A stretch of 64,000 nucleotides of DNA, taken from positions 1-64,000 of the forward strand of contig BAEM01000021.1 in NCBI GenBank assembly GCA_000314955.1, read 5' to 3'. Below the pieces are notes generated by a model, which saw only the letters and a list, made by a program, of their open reading frames with translations, had not been told where the DNA came from and made no database searches. Numbering within the stretch: position 1 is the stretch's first letter; the number at the start of each line of letters is the position of its first letter. This document shows positions 51,673-61,348 of this stretch, in pieces. This DNA is from Paraglaciecola chathamensis S18K6 (GTDB lineage Bacteria > Pseudomonadota > Gammaproteobacteria > Enterobacterales > Alteromonadaceae). A program made the translations under genes and the position numbers.

Positions 51673-52797
51673 TCACTCGACCCAAGAAGTGTGATCGAAA
51701 TTCAAACCTAATATTTCACATAATAATTGCTTGGCGTCATCTCTAAGCTTGGTGTTGCTCAGTAATAACTCAAACTCAACAGGCTTGATATGGCCGCCCT
51801 GATACGACAAACTAATTTCGCTGATAAGGTTTGCCTCAAACAACACTTGAGCCATAGGCTCTAGTTCATTAACGGAGTTTATTTCCTGTGTTTGCGCCTG
51901 AACCACATCAATAATCAATTTTGGCATATTCCACAGCTTCATCAGTTCCACACTTAGCAGCATGGATTTCTCACTTAGAAACTTTTTAAACACCAGTGAG
52001 TCTTGCGAGAAATTAGGCGCGACAGCTCTAAACGCTTCAACCATAAATTGGAAAATGACCACCTTCCCCAAGTCATGCATTAGGCCTATGGTGTAAGCGG
52101 CGTCACCGTTTTGATTACGCATGTTGGCTAGCGTTTTGGCCATAGTTGCCACCTCTTGGCTATGCAACCAGATTTTCTCACCAAAGGTCTTAAAATAAAT
52201 CGGCTTTTGCTTACACAGGTTTTTGATGAAACGATTGAGAACAAATTCTTTTATGTCATTCGCCCCCATAAACATAAATGCTTGTTGCAGGTTCGTAATC
52301 TCTTTATCACCCCGTTTATAGGCAGGGCTATTGGCCGCTTTCATTAATTCAGTGGCAATACTCGGCTCTTTTTCCACAACCTTTATAAAGGCTTGTAGAT
52401 CAAAATCAGGATCGTTAAGTAAATTGGTCAACGCGATAACCGATTGCGGTAACACTGGGAAGTGGGTCAATACACTTTCAGGCGATTTAAGCGCATGGTT
52501 TACCCTAGTTAGAATATACTGCTCGATAGGATTAAGCGTGGTGCTAGATTTAGACACCCCCAATAAATAGTCGTAAAAAAGGAAATCGAGTCGATTAAGT
52601 GACGCAACACTAATATTCACGGTGCGTGTAGGCACAGGAATATCGTACAAGTCTGATGAGGCAGCATCATCACTCTCATTCAGCGGCGCTGCATGATTGC
52701 GATTACTTTGAGGTATTGTTGCGCTCTCGCTTTGAGTATTCGGCGCTTTGGTTGCGCTACTACGTTTAAAAAGGCGTGATATAAGTTTTTCAAACAT
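51673..52797 (-). CDS. HDOD-domain protein
   Basis: A 374-residue cytosolic protein. The first 60 residues are polar and low in complexity. The HDOD domain starts near residue 125 (LTHFPVLPQSVIALTNLLNDPDFDLQAFIKVVEKEPSIATELMKAANSPAY, core PSIATELMKAANSP), with LQQAFMFMGANDIKEFV and a partial HD-like site in ASMAKTLANMRNQNGDAAYTIGLMHDLGKVV. HDOD proteins act in signalling, often with cyclic di-GMP or regulatory partners. Standalone here. No enzymatic activity is claimed. Confidence 0.88.
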   Translation of the reverse strand: MFEKLISRLFKRSSATKAPNTQSESATIPQSNRNHAAPLNESDDAASSDLYDIPVPTRTVNISVASLNRLDFLFYDYLLGVSKSSTTLNPIEQYILTRVNHALKSPESVLTHFPVLPQSVIALTNLLNDPDFDLQAFIKVVEKEPSIATELMKAANSPAYKRGDKEITNLQQAFMFMGANDIKEFVLNRFIKNLCKQKPIYFKTFGEKIWLHSQEVATMAKTLANMRNQNGDAAYTIGLMHDLGKVVIFQFMVEAFRAVAPNFSQDSLVFKKFLSEKSMLLSVELMKLWNMPKLIIDVVQAQTQEINSVNELEPMAQVLFEANLISEISLSYQGGHIKPVEFELLLSNTKLRDDAKQLLCEILGLNFDHTSWVE

Positions 52798-53085
52798 TTT
52801 AAAAATCGTTCCAACTGATACAAACAGAGGCGATAATGACGATGCAATGCGTCAATACAGAGTATATTCGCACGCAATCACCTATCGACAAATAAAAAAA
52901 TTACCCACTAGCTAATGTTTTATTTCACATTTAGCTTTTAGTCATTGATTTGTATCATATTAAGTATTCCCTATGAGCTTATCCTTTAGTCTCAATTATA
53001 CCAATCCTCATTACAATTATATCACTTCGCATAAATGACAGCGTAAAAAGCACTTTGTTACTCTTAGCAGCAAGCCAGAAAAAGC
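52798..53085. other. Intergenic; solitary MITE-end-like sequence
   Basis: TATACCAATCCTCATTACAA at 52997-53016 resembles the right end of the MITE-like element at 1107-1129 (complement TACCAATCCGCATTAATAA). No second end is close by. Nothing else was seen. Confidence 0.35.
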
Positions 53086-53502
53086 TTATATATCTTCAGC
53101 ACATGTTTTCATGTCTTTGGATTGTTCGGTAATGAACTCGCCATTTTTACCAAGATAGCGATAGACCATTACAACGCCTAAATCCTTAAAACCGGTTAAA
53201 TTCTCATTTGCGCACAACGGGTCAATCACCGTTTCTTGAATTAATGCATCAAAAAGCGTGACGTCTAACTCCGCTGCGGCATAATTCACCATACTATTGT
53301 TATATATGATGAAATTTTTAAACGTTGCTGCAGAATCCATGCGCGTTTCTTCATCAATGAGTAACGGAGCAGACGCATTTACAATTGCAGTAGAATTCGT
53401 AAGCGCAACGGATAGCGAACGCTCATGGGCTGTTTGTGCCGCAATACTTGAGAATGAAGCAATAAAAAAACTCGTTAGTAAAAGCGTATTACTTTTAAAC
53501 AT
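53086..53502 (-). CDS. Exported small protein of unknown function
   Basis: A 138-residue protein with a signal peptide (TLLLTSFFIASFSSIAAQ, cleaved near residue 22) and AAGGAAATT before the ATG. The body is mixed helix and strand with two cysteines near the end (PLCANENL and MKTCAED) that could form a disulfide. It resembles secreted quorum-/envelope-type hypothetical proteins. No family was recognised. Confidence 0.7.
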   Translation of the reverse strand: MFKSNTLLLTSFFIASFSSIAAQTAHERSLSVALTNSTAIVNASAPLLIDEETRMDSAATFKNFIIYNNSMVNYAAAELDVTLFDALIQETVIDPLCANENLTGFKDLGVVMVYRYLGKNGEFITEQSKDMKTCAEDI

Positions 53503-53878
53503 AATTTCCTTCCGTGATTCGATATTTAACTTATTTTTGCGTGAATAAACAATTACCTTGCCTGAACAAGATTTATAGCCAGTCCCCCAAGTCTTTTAGT
53601 TCGTAAGCTAACCGCGCTAAGCAACCAGTTGATTATAGAAGAATGGGCTTGAGTGCCTATTAACACCTGATTAAAGCACAATAGATGTAATTGGTTGTGT
53701 GTGACCGAAAACAACTTAACAGCGTCATGCAAATGTAACCTATATCACTGATTACTATACTAAAGTACTTTCCTGAGTATTGATCTATCGTTAAATTTAA
53801 CCTACTTTGATTGAGCTGTGTTTTCATTAACAACCGCAGAGCAAGCATAAGCCAAATAAATAGGATGTATAAATTTTA
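53503..53878. other. Divergent intergenic region
   Basis: A 376-nt gap between the exported small protein and the membrane diguanylate cyclase. No gene, hairpin or repeated motif was recognised; promoters for both directions are expected here. Confidence 0.5.
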
Positions 53879-54895
53879 ATGCGACGTATTTTAGGAGTGT
53901 CCAAAGGGAATAAAAAGCTTACGCTAGCAGTTTACCTCACGCTGATTGGGTTTATATTTCTTACCGCGCTTGGGTTTATAAGCTGGCACAACGGTAACAT
54001 CAGAACGTCCAGCACCTTATTCACCGCCGTTTTCTTTGGTGTTATAAACCTGTATTTACTGAACACAAAATACCGTGACTTTACGCGCTATATACTGTCA
54101 ATTATTGTCGCTTTAATGGGGCTTAGTTTACTTGCATTCGGTGGGCAAGATGCCACAGGCTACCTTTGGACTTTCCCTCTCATGGCGATGGCACTTGCTG
54201 TACTCTCAGTACGTGAAGGAATGTGCTTCGCGGCAACCTATTTACTCGGATCATTCAGCGTATTGTTTCTGCCTCTGGGGATCGACTCATTAGTTCACTA
54301 TGAACCGGTAACAGCGACCCGCTACTTTCTTTCGGCATTTGCTCTGTGCTGTATCACGTTAGTACTGGTAAATATTCAAGAGAATACCAATCGTCAACTA
54401 CGGCTAAAAACGGTAAAAGACGACCTCACCGGATTATTTAATCGCGCCATTCTTGATCACAATACGATTGAACAAATCAATCTCGCCAGAAATGAACGTA
54501 GCGATTATTTGTTGTTAATAGATATCGACCACTTCAAAAAAATAAACGACAACTTTGGTCATTCCACTGGCGACGAGATACTGGTGATACTGGGGGATAT
54601 TTTAAATGCGTCAATGCGCGACAGTGATTTAGCAATACGCTGGGGCGGCGAGGAGTTTCTGGTTATTTTACAACGTTGCCCGAGTGTACATGCGCAAAAG
54701 ATTGCCAATCAAATACGTATAGAATTCGAGCAAAACGAACGTATTTTGCAGTTATTACAGCGCCCGGCAACCTTGAGTATTGGCACTGCCGCCACAAGTC
54801 AAAATCTGATGTTTGATAAAGCACTATCACTTGCTGACAGTCGACTTTACAAAGCGAAATCTGAAGGTAGAAATAGAGTTGTTTTCAATGATTAA
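53879..54895 (+). CDS. Membrane diguanylate cyclase (GGDEF)
   Basis: A 338-residue inner-membrane enzyme with six predicted helices in the first 170 residues (no recognisable ligand domain) and a GGDEF domain near residues 178-336: KDDLTGLFNRAILD, DIDHFKKINDNFGHSTGDEIL, and the signature RWGGEEFLVIL. The I-site RDSD is in place five residues before it. It probably makes cyclic di-GMP in response to a membrane signal. Monocistronic. Confidence 0.9.
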   Translation: MRRILGVSKGNKKLTLAVYLTLIGFIFLTALGFISWHNGNIRTSSTLFTAVFFGVINLYLLNTKYRDFTRYILSIIVALMGLSLLAFGGQDATGYLWTFPLMAMALAVLSVREGMCFAATYLLGSFSVLFLPLGIDSLVHYEPVTATRYFLSAFALCCITLVLVNIQENTNRQLRLKTVKDDLTGLFNRAILDHNTIEQINLARNERSDYLLLIDIDHFKKINDNFGHSTGDEILVILGDILNASMRDSDLAIRWGGEEFLVILQRCPSVHAQKIANQIRIEFEQNERILQLLQRPATLSIGTAATSQNLMFDKALSLADSRLYKAKSEGRNRVVFND

Positions 54896-54986
54896 TCTAC
54901 TTGCTGTGCTTTAAGCTGCACGCCTACCAATTGCGCTCTATTCATATATAGACTTACTGAACTCACTACACAGTTTTTATCGAGTG

Positions 54987-55202
54987 CTAATTTCTACGCC
55001 AAACACAATATAATTCGATATCCTGTTTCAACACTCTCAGATCAGCCAACTGGCCCTCTTCCACTGCATTATCAAGTTCTTGCTTAGCATCTTCGCAGCG
55101 CTGAGAAAATGGCTGTTTAGCCACATCTTGATCGTCTTTTGACGCTGCGCAGCCACTCAAACCCAACATGAATAAACTGCTCAACATTACCGAGTAACGC
55201 AT
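54987..55202 (-). CDS. Small lipoprotein
   Basis: A 71-residue protein with lipobox LGLSGCAAS (Cys18) and a short polar body that contains two cysteines (QRCEDAKQ and ELYCVWRR). AAGGATTTAT precedes the ATG. A small helical envelope lipoprotein of unknown role. Confidence 0.75.
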   Translation of the reverse strand: MRYSVMLSSLFMLGLSGCAASKDDQDVAKQPFSQRCEDAKQELDNAVEEGQLADLRVLKQDIELYCVWRRN

Positions 55203-55410
55203 ATAAATCCTTACTTCTTATTTTTGTCGATTGCGAATAATGACATAGCAGGCGCCATGCCTTTCGTATGTGCGCAAGATAATAACCTGTGTAACGCGAT
55301 AACTAGACAACCGTGACACAACATAGTGCCCCAGAAAAGCGCTAATTTAACCAATTAAGCAGAAATACCAGCTGACAGAGCGTTGCCGCCTCAAGGCATA
55401 GGGGTTTAAC

Positions 55411-55629
55411 TTAAAGGTTTTGTTGAACCATTTCTTTGATTATGCGCGCCTTTACAAAGTGATCTAACTGATGTGTTTCAATCCACCAGGTTGCGGCCTC
55501 CATCAAAAGCGCAGGATCGTCATTCTTATTAGCAAAAAATGCATAGAATGAAAGACCGACATTCTCACCCTTGGTTGCGATTTTCCCATCGCATACCTTT
55601 ATCATTTTTGCTCTTAGTTCAGCGCGCAT
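55411..55629 (-). CDS. Small conserved-looking cytosolic protein (DUF6500-like)
   Basis: A 72-residue protein without signal peptide or membrane helix: MRAELRAKMIKVCDGKIATKG, GLSFYAFFANKNDDPALLMEAATWWIETHQLDHFVKA (core SFYAFFANKNDDP). The pattern resembles a small DUF6500-type protein found in marine proteobacteria. AGGAT stands upstream of the ATG. Function unknown. Confidence 0.65.
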   Translation of the reverse strand: MRAELRAKMIKVCDGKIATKGENVGLSFYAFFANKNDDPALLMEAATWWIETHQLDHFVKARIIKEMVQQNL

Positions 55630-55864
55630 TGCTTTTTCATCCTAGTATGGTGTTTACGAATAAAAGACAGCATATCATTACAAGTTGTAACATCCGTATT
55701 AGCTCGTTAACACCTCCCCTCTCGCGGCCGAACCGGTTTTATTGCGTCTATTTATTGACTAGCGCCTCGTTAACGATTGTATATTTGGCTATTATTCTCA
55801 GTTAACTTGAAAGATCATAATAACCAACAAAGATTGACAAGAATTTAACACTGCTATAACTTAT

Positions 55865-55878
55865 ATCTTATATAAGAT
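55865..55878. promoter_or_regulatory. Palindromic operator upstream of GH31 gene
   Basis: ATCTTATATAAGAT, a perfect 14-nt palindrome, lies 78 nt before the GH31 start codon. Its 12-nt core TCTTATATAAGA recurs in the 16-nt palindrome at 61156-61171 ahead of the TonB-dependent receptor of the same locus. Confidence 0.65.
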
Positions 55879-55956
55879 TGTAAGGGCCATTCGCAGCGAC
55901 TCAATGCTAGCATTTGCGGTCCCCTATTGTGTCAATATCACGAGTGAGAGAAATTC

Positions 55957-58044
55957 ATGTCTACAAATACATCTTTGTTTGATGTTACAGCCCCGAATTG
56001 GAACGATATACCGCAAGCAGATGTGACTGGCACAGCTAGCGTACAAGGTGACGGAAGTGTGTCATTGCCTACATCTCAGGGTGATTTACACATCGCATTT
56101 CATGCTTTTGGTGTGCGTTTACGAATTGGTAAACAAGGTCAAGCTGATTATGGCCTACTCGTTTCAACACCGGATATTATTCCTGCTGATATAGTGCAAA
56201 GTGAACAACACACTACCCTGATTGCTGGTGACAGTAAGCTAGTGATTACCCACAGTCCATTTACCTTTGAGCTCACCCAAGACAACAAAACGATTCAAAA
56301 AACCGCTACCGATGGGCACTTTGTTCGTCGCTACCGCTTACCGCCTTTAGCAAAAGTAGACAAAGGCTGGTTGCTAAGCCTAGAGCTGGATACAGACGAA
56401 GCTGTGTACGGCTTAGGTGAGAAATGGGGTGGCTTAAACAAACGTGGTCAACTTGTGCGCTCTTATAATCATGATGCACTTGGTGTAAACGCTGAAATTT
56501 CCTATAAAAATACCCCCTTCTGCTGGAGTCCAAGTGGTTGGGGCGTATTTGTTCATACCCCAGCGCCGGTAACACATGCAGTGGGCTATGCCACTTGGTC
56601 TCAGCGCGCTTACGGTGTTTTGGTGGAAGATGAATGCCTAGATATGTTCTTGATGCACGGTGAAGATGGCAATGCCATCATCAACACCTACACAGATTTA
56701 ACCGGCAAAGCCCCTACTCCTCCGGTTTGGAGCTTAGGGGTTATTTTGTCTAAAGCGTATTACAAAGACGTACCTGAGTTGTTGGCCACAGCGAAAGACG
56801 TGCGTGACCACAAAATGCCTTGTGATGTTATCACGCTTGACGGCCGTGCATGGCAAGACACCGACACTCGCTTTGCTTTTGAATGGGATCCTAAACGCTT
56901 TGACGACCCAGCGGCAGTGATCAACAAACTCAAAGCCGACAACTTTAAAGTATGTATCTGGGAATACCCTTTGGTGTCAATTCAGCATCCTCTTTTCAAA
57001 GAAATGGCCAAAAAAGGCTGGCTGCTTAAAGACAAACGCACCGGCGAAGCGTATCAATACCAGTGGGATATGAGTGCGTTCGCTGAAGTGCTTACCCCGT
57101 TACCAGAATCAGGCATAGTCGATTTCACCCACCCTGATGCCTATCAGTTTTGGATGGAGTCACACAAACCACTGTTTGATTTAGGCGTGGATATGATCAA
57201 AGCCGATTTCGGTGAGCAAGTAGAAGATGACAACATGCTAGCTCACAGTGGCGACTCAGGTGATCGTCTGCACAATGTATACAGTTTTTTATACAACAAA
57301 TGTGTGTACGAAGCCGCTGAAAAATATTCCAAAAATGGCCCCTTCTTGTTTAGCCGCTCTGCATGGACAGGCTCGCAACGTTTCCCTAGCCAATGGGGCG
57401 GCGACCCTCAAGCTGATTGGGGCGGATTAAGCGCAAGTATTCGCGGCGCGCTATCTTGGGGTATGTCGGGTGCTCCTTATTTTGCTACTGATGTGGGTGG
57501 TTTCTTTAAAGATACCCGTGATCAAGAGCTGTTTATCCGTTGGTCACAAGCCGCTGTTTTCAGCGCTCACATGCGTTTGCATGGCATAGGTCAACGAGAA
57601 CCATGGAGCTACGGCCCCGAAGCTGAAGAAGCTGTTAATCAAGCCTTAGTATTGCGCTATCGCTTAATTCCTTACATTTACAATGCCATGCAACAAGCAA
57701 GCAACACCAGTGTGCCTTTGATGCGTGCGATGCCTTTAGCGTTCCCTAACGATCGCGTGGCGGCAGCCTTTGAATCTCAGTTTATGTTTGGTGATGACAT
57801 GCTTGTAGCCCCCTGTTTAAAACCCGGTGGCGAAGTAGAGTTCTATTTGCCTGAAGGCGAATGGCAGCGATTCCCAAGCGAGCAAACCTATCAAGGTGGC
57901 AAGGTGTATAACCTGACGCTAGGCGCGCAAGAAATGGCGGTGTTTGTGCCTAAAGGTAAGCGTATACCGTTAGGCCCAGATGTTGAGCACACAGACGAAT
58001 TGACTGATCAGCAACCGCAAATCAGCCATTACTGGCCTAAATAG
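55957..58044 (+). CDS. GH31 family glycoside hydrolase
   Basis: A 695-residue alpha-glycosidase. The N-terminal beta domain covers about residues 1-240, with EAVYGLGEKWGGLNKRG; the catalytic barrel has the nucleophile Asp in VDMIKADFGEQV near residue 410 and the acid/base Asp in GGDPQADWGGL near residue 485, and GAPYFATDVGGF closes the core. Of GH31 subgroups it is closest in pattern to YicI-type alpha-xylosidases and alpha-glucosidases, but the exact sugar cannot be read. No signal peptide, so cytosolic. It is first in a set with the three TRAP transporter genes. Confidence 0.9.
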   Translation: MSTNTSLFDVTAPNWNDIPQADVTGTASVQGDGSVSLPTSQGDLHIAFHAFGVRLRIGKQGQADYGLLVSTPDIIPADIVQSEQHTTLIAGDSKLVITHSPFTFELTQDNKTIQKTATDGHFVRRYRLPPLAKVDKGWLLSLELDTDEAVYGLGEKWGGLNKRGQLVRSYNHDALGVNAEISYKNTPFCWSPSGWGVFVHTPAPVTHAVGYATWSQRAYGVLVEDECLDMFLMHGEDGNAIINTYTDLTGKAPTPPVWSLGVILSKAYYKDVPELLATAKDVRDHKMPCDVITLDGRAWQDTDTRFAFEWDPKRFDDPAAVINKLKADNFKVCIWEYPLVSIQHPLFKEMAKKGWLLKDKRTGEAYQYQWDMSAFAEVLTPLPESGIVDFTHPDAYQFWMESHKPLFDLGVDMIKADFGEQVEDDNMLAHSGDSGDRLHNVYSFLYNKCVYEAAEKYSKNGPFLFSRSAWTGSQRFPSQWGGDPQADWGGLSASIRGALSWGMSGAPYFATDVGGFFKDTRDQELFIRWSQAAVFSAHMRLHGIGQREPWSYGPEAEEAVNQALVLRYRLIPYIYNAMQQASNTSVPLMRAMPLAFPNDRVAAAFESQFMFGDDMLVAPCLKPGGEVEFYLPEGEWQRFPSEQTYQGGKVYNLTLGAQEMAVFVPKGKRIPLGPDVEHTDELTDQQPQISHYWPK

Positions 58045-58071
58045 CACGTTAGCGCAGTCGGAGAACACCTC

Positions 58072-58623
58072 ATGCAAAATGCTGTCAGTCGCGGGTTTTT
58101 AGCCATTAATCGCCCGCTTGGTAAGGTCAATTATGCCATTAGCACTCTTGGCAAAAATATCGCAGGCGTATTACTGAGCGCGATGTTGCTGATGATATTA
58201 GCCCAGGTGTTCTACCGCTACGTGTTAAACGACTCCCTCGCTTGGACCGAAGAGCTCGCAAAATATCTGATGGTATGGGTCGCCTGTTTGGTTGCCCCTT
58301 GGGCGTATCGTGAAAACTTAAATGTGTCTATCGAGATGTTTGCCGATGCCTTGCCTAAAGTACTACGCAGAGTCTCAGAAATCATCATCACCATATTGGT
58401 CATTATTATAAGCGCACTGTTTTTCAAACAAAGCGTGGCGTTTTGGCAAGGCGGCTTTGAAATTTACGCCTCGTCGATGCCCGTTAAACTGGCGTACTTT
58501 TACGCCTGCGCTCCTTTGATGTTTGTCGCCCTATTTTTAGTGGGTATCGAAAATCTGATCAAACAACTTTTTGCCCGTGACTATCTCACAGAGCAAACGA
58601 TCCCTCCCATGGAAGTTGAATAA
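58072..58623 (+). CDS. TRAP transporter small permease (DctQ)
   Basis: A 183-residue inner-membrane protein with four helices. Family motifs are LAQVFYRYVLNDSLAWTEELAKYLMVWVAC (core RYVLNDSLAWTEELA) and the last helix near residue 150. It forms the small membrane subunit that partners DctM. The ATG follows GGAG, 27 nt after the GH31 stop codon. Confidence 0.9.
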   Translation: MQNAVSRGFLAINRPLGKVNYAISTLGKNIAGVLLSAMLLMILAQVFYRYVLNDSLAWTEELAKYLMVWVACLVAPWAYRENLNVSIEMFADALPKVLRRVSEIIITILVIIISALFFKQSVAFWQGGFEIYASSMPVKLAYFYACAPLMFVALFLVGIENLIKQLFARDYLTEQTIPPMEVE

Positions 58624-58624
58624 T

Positions 58625-59911
58625 ATGTCTATCAGTTATTTTTGGGTTTTTATATTGTTGCTCACCGCGGGCACGCCCGTGGTATTCGCTCTGTTGATTG
58701 GCCCAGGTGTGAGCTTAATGCTAGATGGCAACGAGGTATTTTTCTCAGCCCTACTAACGCGCTTATATTCGGGAATGAATTCATTCCCCTTGATGGCTGT
58801 GCCTTTTTTCATCTTAGCCGGCGAGTTGATGAACCAAGGTGGCATCACGCAATCCATTGTACGCTTTAGTCAAACCTTAATCGGTCATTACCGTGGTGGG
58901 TTAGCCCAAGTCAATATTTTATCCTCAGTGCTGTTCGCTGGTTTGTCTGGCTCTGCGGTCGCTGATACCTCAGCGTTGGGTAAAATGCTCATTCCGGCTA
59001 TGGAAGAAAACGGCTACAGCAGACGCTTTGCTGCAGCCGTCACCGCGGCATCATCCGTCATTGGCCCCATTATTCCCCCTTCTGGGATCATGATTTTGTA
59101 TGCATTTATCATGAATGTCTCTGTGGCTGGTATGTTCTTAGCTGGCATTACCCCAGGCTTACTCATTTGTGCTGGCTTGATGTTTGTTACCAGCCGCATT
59201 GCCAAAAAGCGTAATTATCCAGTGGCCAATCAAAAGGCGACTTGGTATGAGCGCGGCAGCGCCCTTAAAACCTCTTTTTTACCTCTGCTGACTCCGGTTA
59301 TTTTACTTGGTGGTATCGTACTAGGTGTATTTACGCCTACTGAAGCCGCTGCCGCTGCAGCGGGTTATGCACTGATTATTACCTTGTTTGTCACCAATAC
59401 CCTCAAGTTTGGCAAGTTACCGCACATATTGGTTAACGCGGCGGTGCAATCAGGCACTATTTTACTATTGGTTGGCTCAGCCGTTACCTTTGCGTGGATC
59501 ATTACCGTCTCAGGCATGGCCGACATGCTTGCAGAGCAGATAGTTGGCATTACCGATAACGTTTTACTGTTATTACTTATTATCAACTTGTTCTTATTCG
59601 CTATCGGTATGTTTTTAGATGCAGGCCCAGCGATATTAATCCTCGGCCCTGTGTTAGCGCCTATTTTTATCTCACTGGGCATCGACCCACTGCATTTTGC
59701 CGTGATCATGTGCGTGAACTTAACTGTGGGTCTCGCCACGCCGCCCATGGGCTTGGTTCTGTTTGTGGCAGCGTCCGTATCGGGTGAAAAAACGGAGAAC
59801 ATTGCCTATGAAATGCTGCCGTTTTTAGCAGTAGAAGCCTTGGTGATCTTCATCATAACCTATTTTCCAGCGGTCACTATGACCCTACCTCGCCTGTTTG
59901 GGTTTGCTTAA
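58625..59911 (+). CDS. TRAP transporter large permease (DctM)
   Basis: A 428-residue inner-membrane protein with about twelve helices and typical DctM motifs: MNSFPLMAVPFFILAGELM, LSSVLFAGLSGSAVADTSALGKMLIP, SSVIGPIIPPSGIMILY and VNLTVGLATPPMGLVLFVA. It is the sodium-driven transport channel of the TRAP system. The ATG at 58625 begins 1 nt after the DctQ stop; a reading with an earlier start overlaps DctQ and is rejected. Confidence 0.92.
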   Translation: MSISYFWVFILLLTAGTPVVFALLIGPGVSLMLDGNEVFFSALLTRLYSGMNSFPLMAVPFFILAGELMNQGGITQSIVRFSQTLIGHYRGGLAQVNILSSVLFAGLSGSAVADTSALGKMLIPAMEENGYSRRFAAAVTAASSVIGPIIPPSGIMILYAFIMNVSVAGMFLAGITPGLLICAGLMFVTSRIAKKRNYPVANQKATWYERGSALKTSFLPLLTPVILLGGIVLGVFTPTEAAAAAAGYALIITLFVTNTLKFGKLPHILVNAAVQSGTILLLVGSAVTFAWIITVSGMADMLAEQIVGITDNVLLLLLIINLFLFAIGMFLDAGPAILILGPVLAPIFISLGIDPLHFAVIMCVNLTVGLATPPMGLVLFVAASVSGEKTENIAYEMLPFLAVEALVIFIITYFPAVTMTLPRLFGFA

Positions 59912-59912
59912 T

Positions 59913-60953
59913 ATGAATACAAAACGTATCGCCCTACTCACTGTTTATGCTGTTATTGCTGCTGCCAGTATGTTTGGCATTATCAATGCTAATTCGGATC
60001 GCGCCGAATTTATTATCAAGGCTTCTATTCAAGCTTCTACCCAAGATGAGGATTACGTAGGGCTGCTTGCTTTTAAAGAATATGTTGAAAAAACCAGCAA
60101 CGGCCGAGTACAAGTGCAACTGTATTCCTCGGGCCAGTTTTGCGGGGGCGTACCTGAATGTATAGGTAACCTGCAAAAGGGTGTGCTTGAGATGTTTCCT
60201 ACCACAGCAGGTGGCACGGGCAACTTTTTTGCGCCTGCTCAGGTACTCGATTTACCCTATGTTTTTGATAACGACAAGCAAGCGCAATGCGTACTAGACG
60301 GGCCTATTTTAAGTAAAATGCGCAGCACAGTGTTAGACAAAAACCTGCAAATACGCCTAATGGGCGTTACTAACACAGGCGGCTGGCGTAATTTCGCTAC
60401 CACCACCAAGCCCATTCATCACCCCGACGATTTAGCAGGGCAAAAAATTCGTACTACCCCAGCAAAAATTCAGCAAGAGCTGGTGCGCCAATTAGGTGCT
60501 AACCCTACTCCGGTGTCGTGGGCAGAACTTTATACTGCGTTAGCCACAGGCGTAGTTGAAGGCAGCAAAAATGGTATTCAAGATATTATCGGCGCTAAAC
60601 TAGAAGAGCATTTAAAATACATAGTGCTCGACGGTCATTCTTACATGGCCGCGCTGTGGTGGTTCTCAGAACCTGTTTGGCAATCCCTACCTGAAGATAT
60701 TCAAGACATCATTGAACAGGGGTTTGTTCACCAGCAAAAAGCTGCCAATGATTTGGTTTTCAATCAAGAAGCGAATTCCTACAAATTGTTCGAAAAAGCA
60801 GGCGGCACTGTCTATCGCCCCACTCCGGCAGAAAAACAAGCATTTAAAGATGCATCAAAAAATATGCGCCAATGGTTCAAGCAGAATTACGGCAATGATT
60901 GGTTAACACTATTAGAAACGTCCGTTGACCAGTGCACGGTTGATGTTGAGTGA
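59913..60953 (+). CDS. TRAP transporter substrate-binding protein (DctP)
   Basis: A 346-residue periplasmic protein. Signal peptide/anchor ALLTVYAVIAAASMFGIINA; it may stay anchored. The DctP fold is clear: LLAFKEYVEKTSNGRVQVQLYSSGQFCGG, AGGTGNFFAPAQVLDLPYVF, and the ligand arginine in GQKIRTTPAKIQQELVRQLGANPTPVSWAELYTALATGVVEGSKNG (core KIRTTPAK and WAELYTALATGVVEG). TRAP binding proteins usually recognise a carboxylate through that Arg, so the ligand is probably an acid such as a uronate or sugar acid. Starts 1 nt after the DctM stop. Confidence 0.9.
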   Translation: MNTKRIALLTVYAVIAAASMFGIINANSDRAEFIIKASIQASTQDEDYVGLLAFKEYVEKTSNGRVQVQLYSSGQFCGGVPECIGNLQKGVLEMFPTTAGGTGNFFAPAQVLDLPYVFDNDKQAQCVLDGPILSKMRSTVLDKNLQIRLMGVTNTGGWRNFATTTKPIHHPDDLAGQKIRTTPAKIQQELVRQLGANPTPVSWAELYTALATGVVEGSKNGIQDIIGAKLEEHLKYIVLDGHSYMAALWWFSEPVWQSLPEDIQDIIEQGFVHQQKAANDLVFNQEANSYKLFEKAGGTVYRPTPAEKQAFKDASKNMRQWFKQNYGNDWLTLLETSVDQCTVDVE

Positions 60954-61031
60954 TTCTGTTACTAAATTGTATCAATTCTACTTATAACCACTATAAGCTA
61001 ACGCAGATTTAGCGCTTTACCTACGACTACT

Positions 61032-61052
61032 AAGCCCAATAAAACTGGGCTT
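61032..61052 (+). terminator. Weak hairpin after the TRAP genes
   Basis: AAGCCCA pairs with TGGGCTT over a 7-nt loop, 79 nt after the DctP stop. No T run follows, so it is only a weak terminator or RNA end. Confidence 0.45.
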
Positions 61053-61155
61053 GTGCAGTCATGCCTCGGTAATTTCCCGCCTTTGTAAATATAGAAATTG
61101 TTTTAACAAAAAGATTGCAATTAGTTAACTTTATGGTTAAATTTTGCATATCTTT

Positions 61156-61171
61156 TGTCTTATATAAGACA
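61156..61171. promoter_or_regulatory. Palindromic operator upstream of TonB receptor gene
   Basis: TGTCTTATATAAGACA, a perfect 16-nt palindrome, lies 178 nt before the receptor start codon. Core TCTTATATAAGA is identical to that of the site ahead of the GH31 gene at 55865-55878. Dyads of this size fit GntR- or LacI-type regulators, but no regulator gene is adjacent. Confidence 0.65.
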
Positions 61172-61348
61172 TCTAATGTATGACACAAGATGCCCTATAA
61201 GTCATCACAATGTCCGTTTCACCAATAAGTGGTACGGAATATTAAATGAAGAACGGTAGGCCAAAGTGCACACACATTCCATTTTTGTTTGGACACACAA
61301 AAATTGAACACTGGACTTACCCCTAAAACAGAGATCGTGGAGAACACC

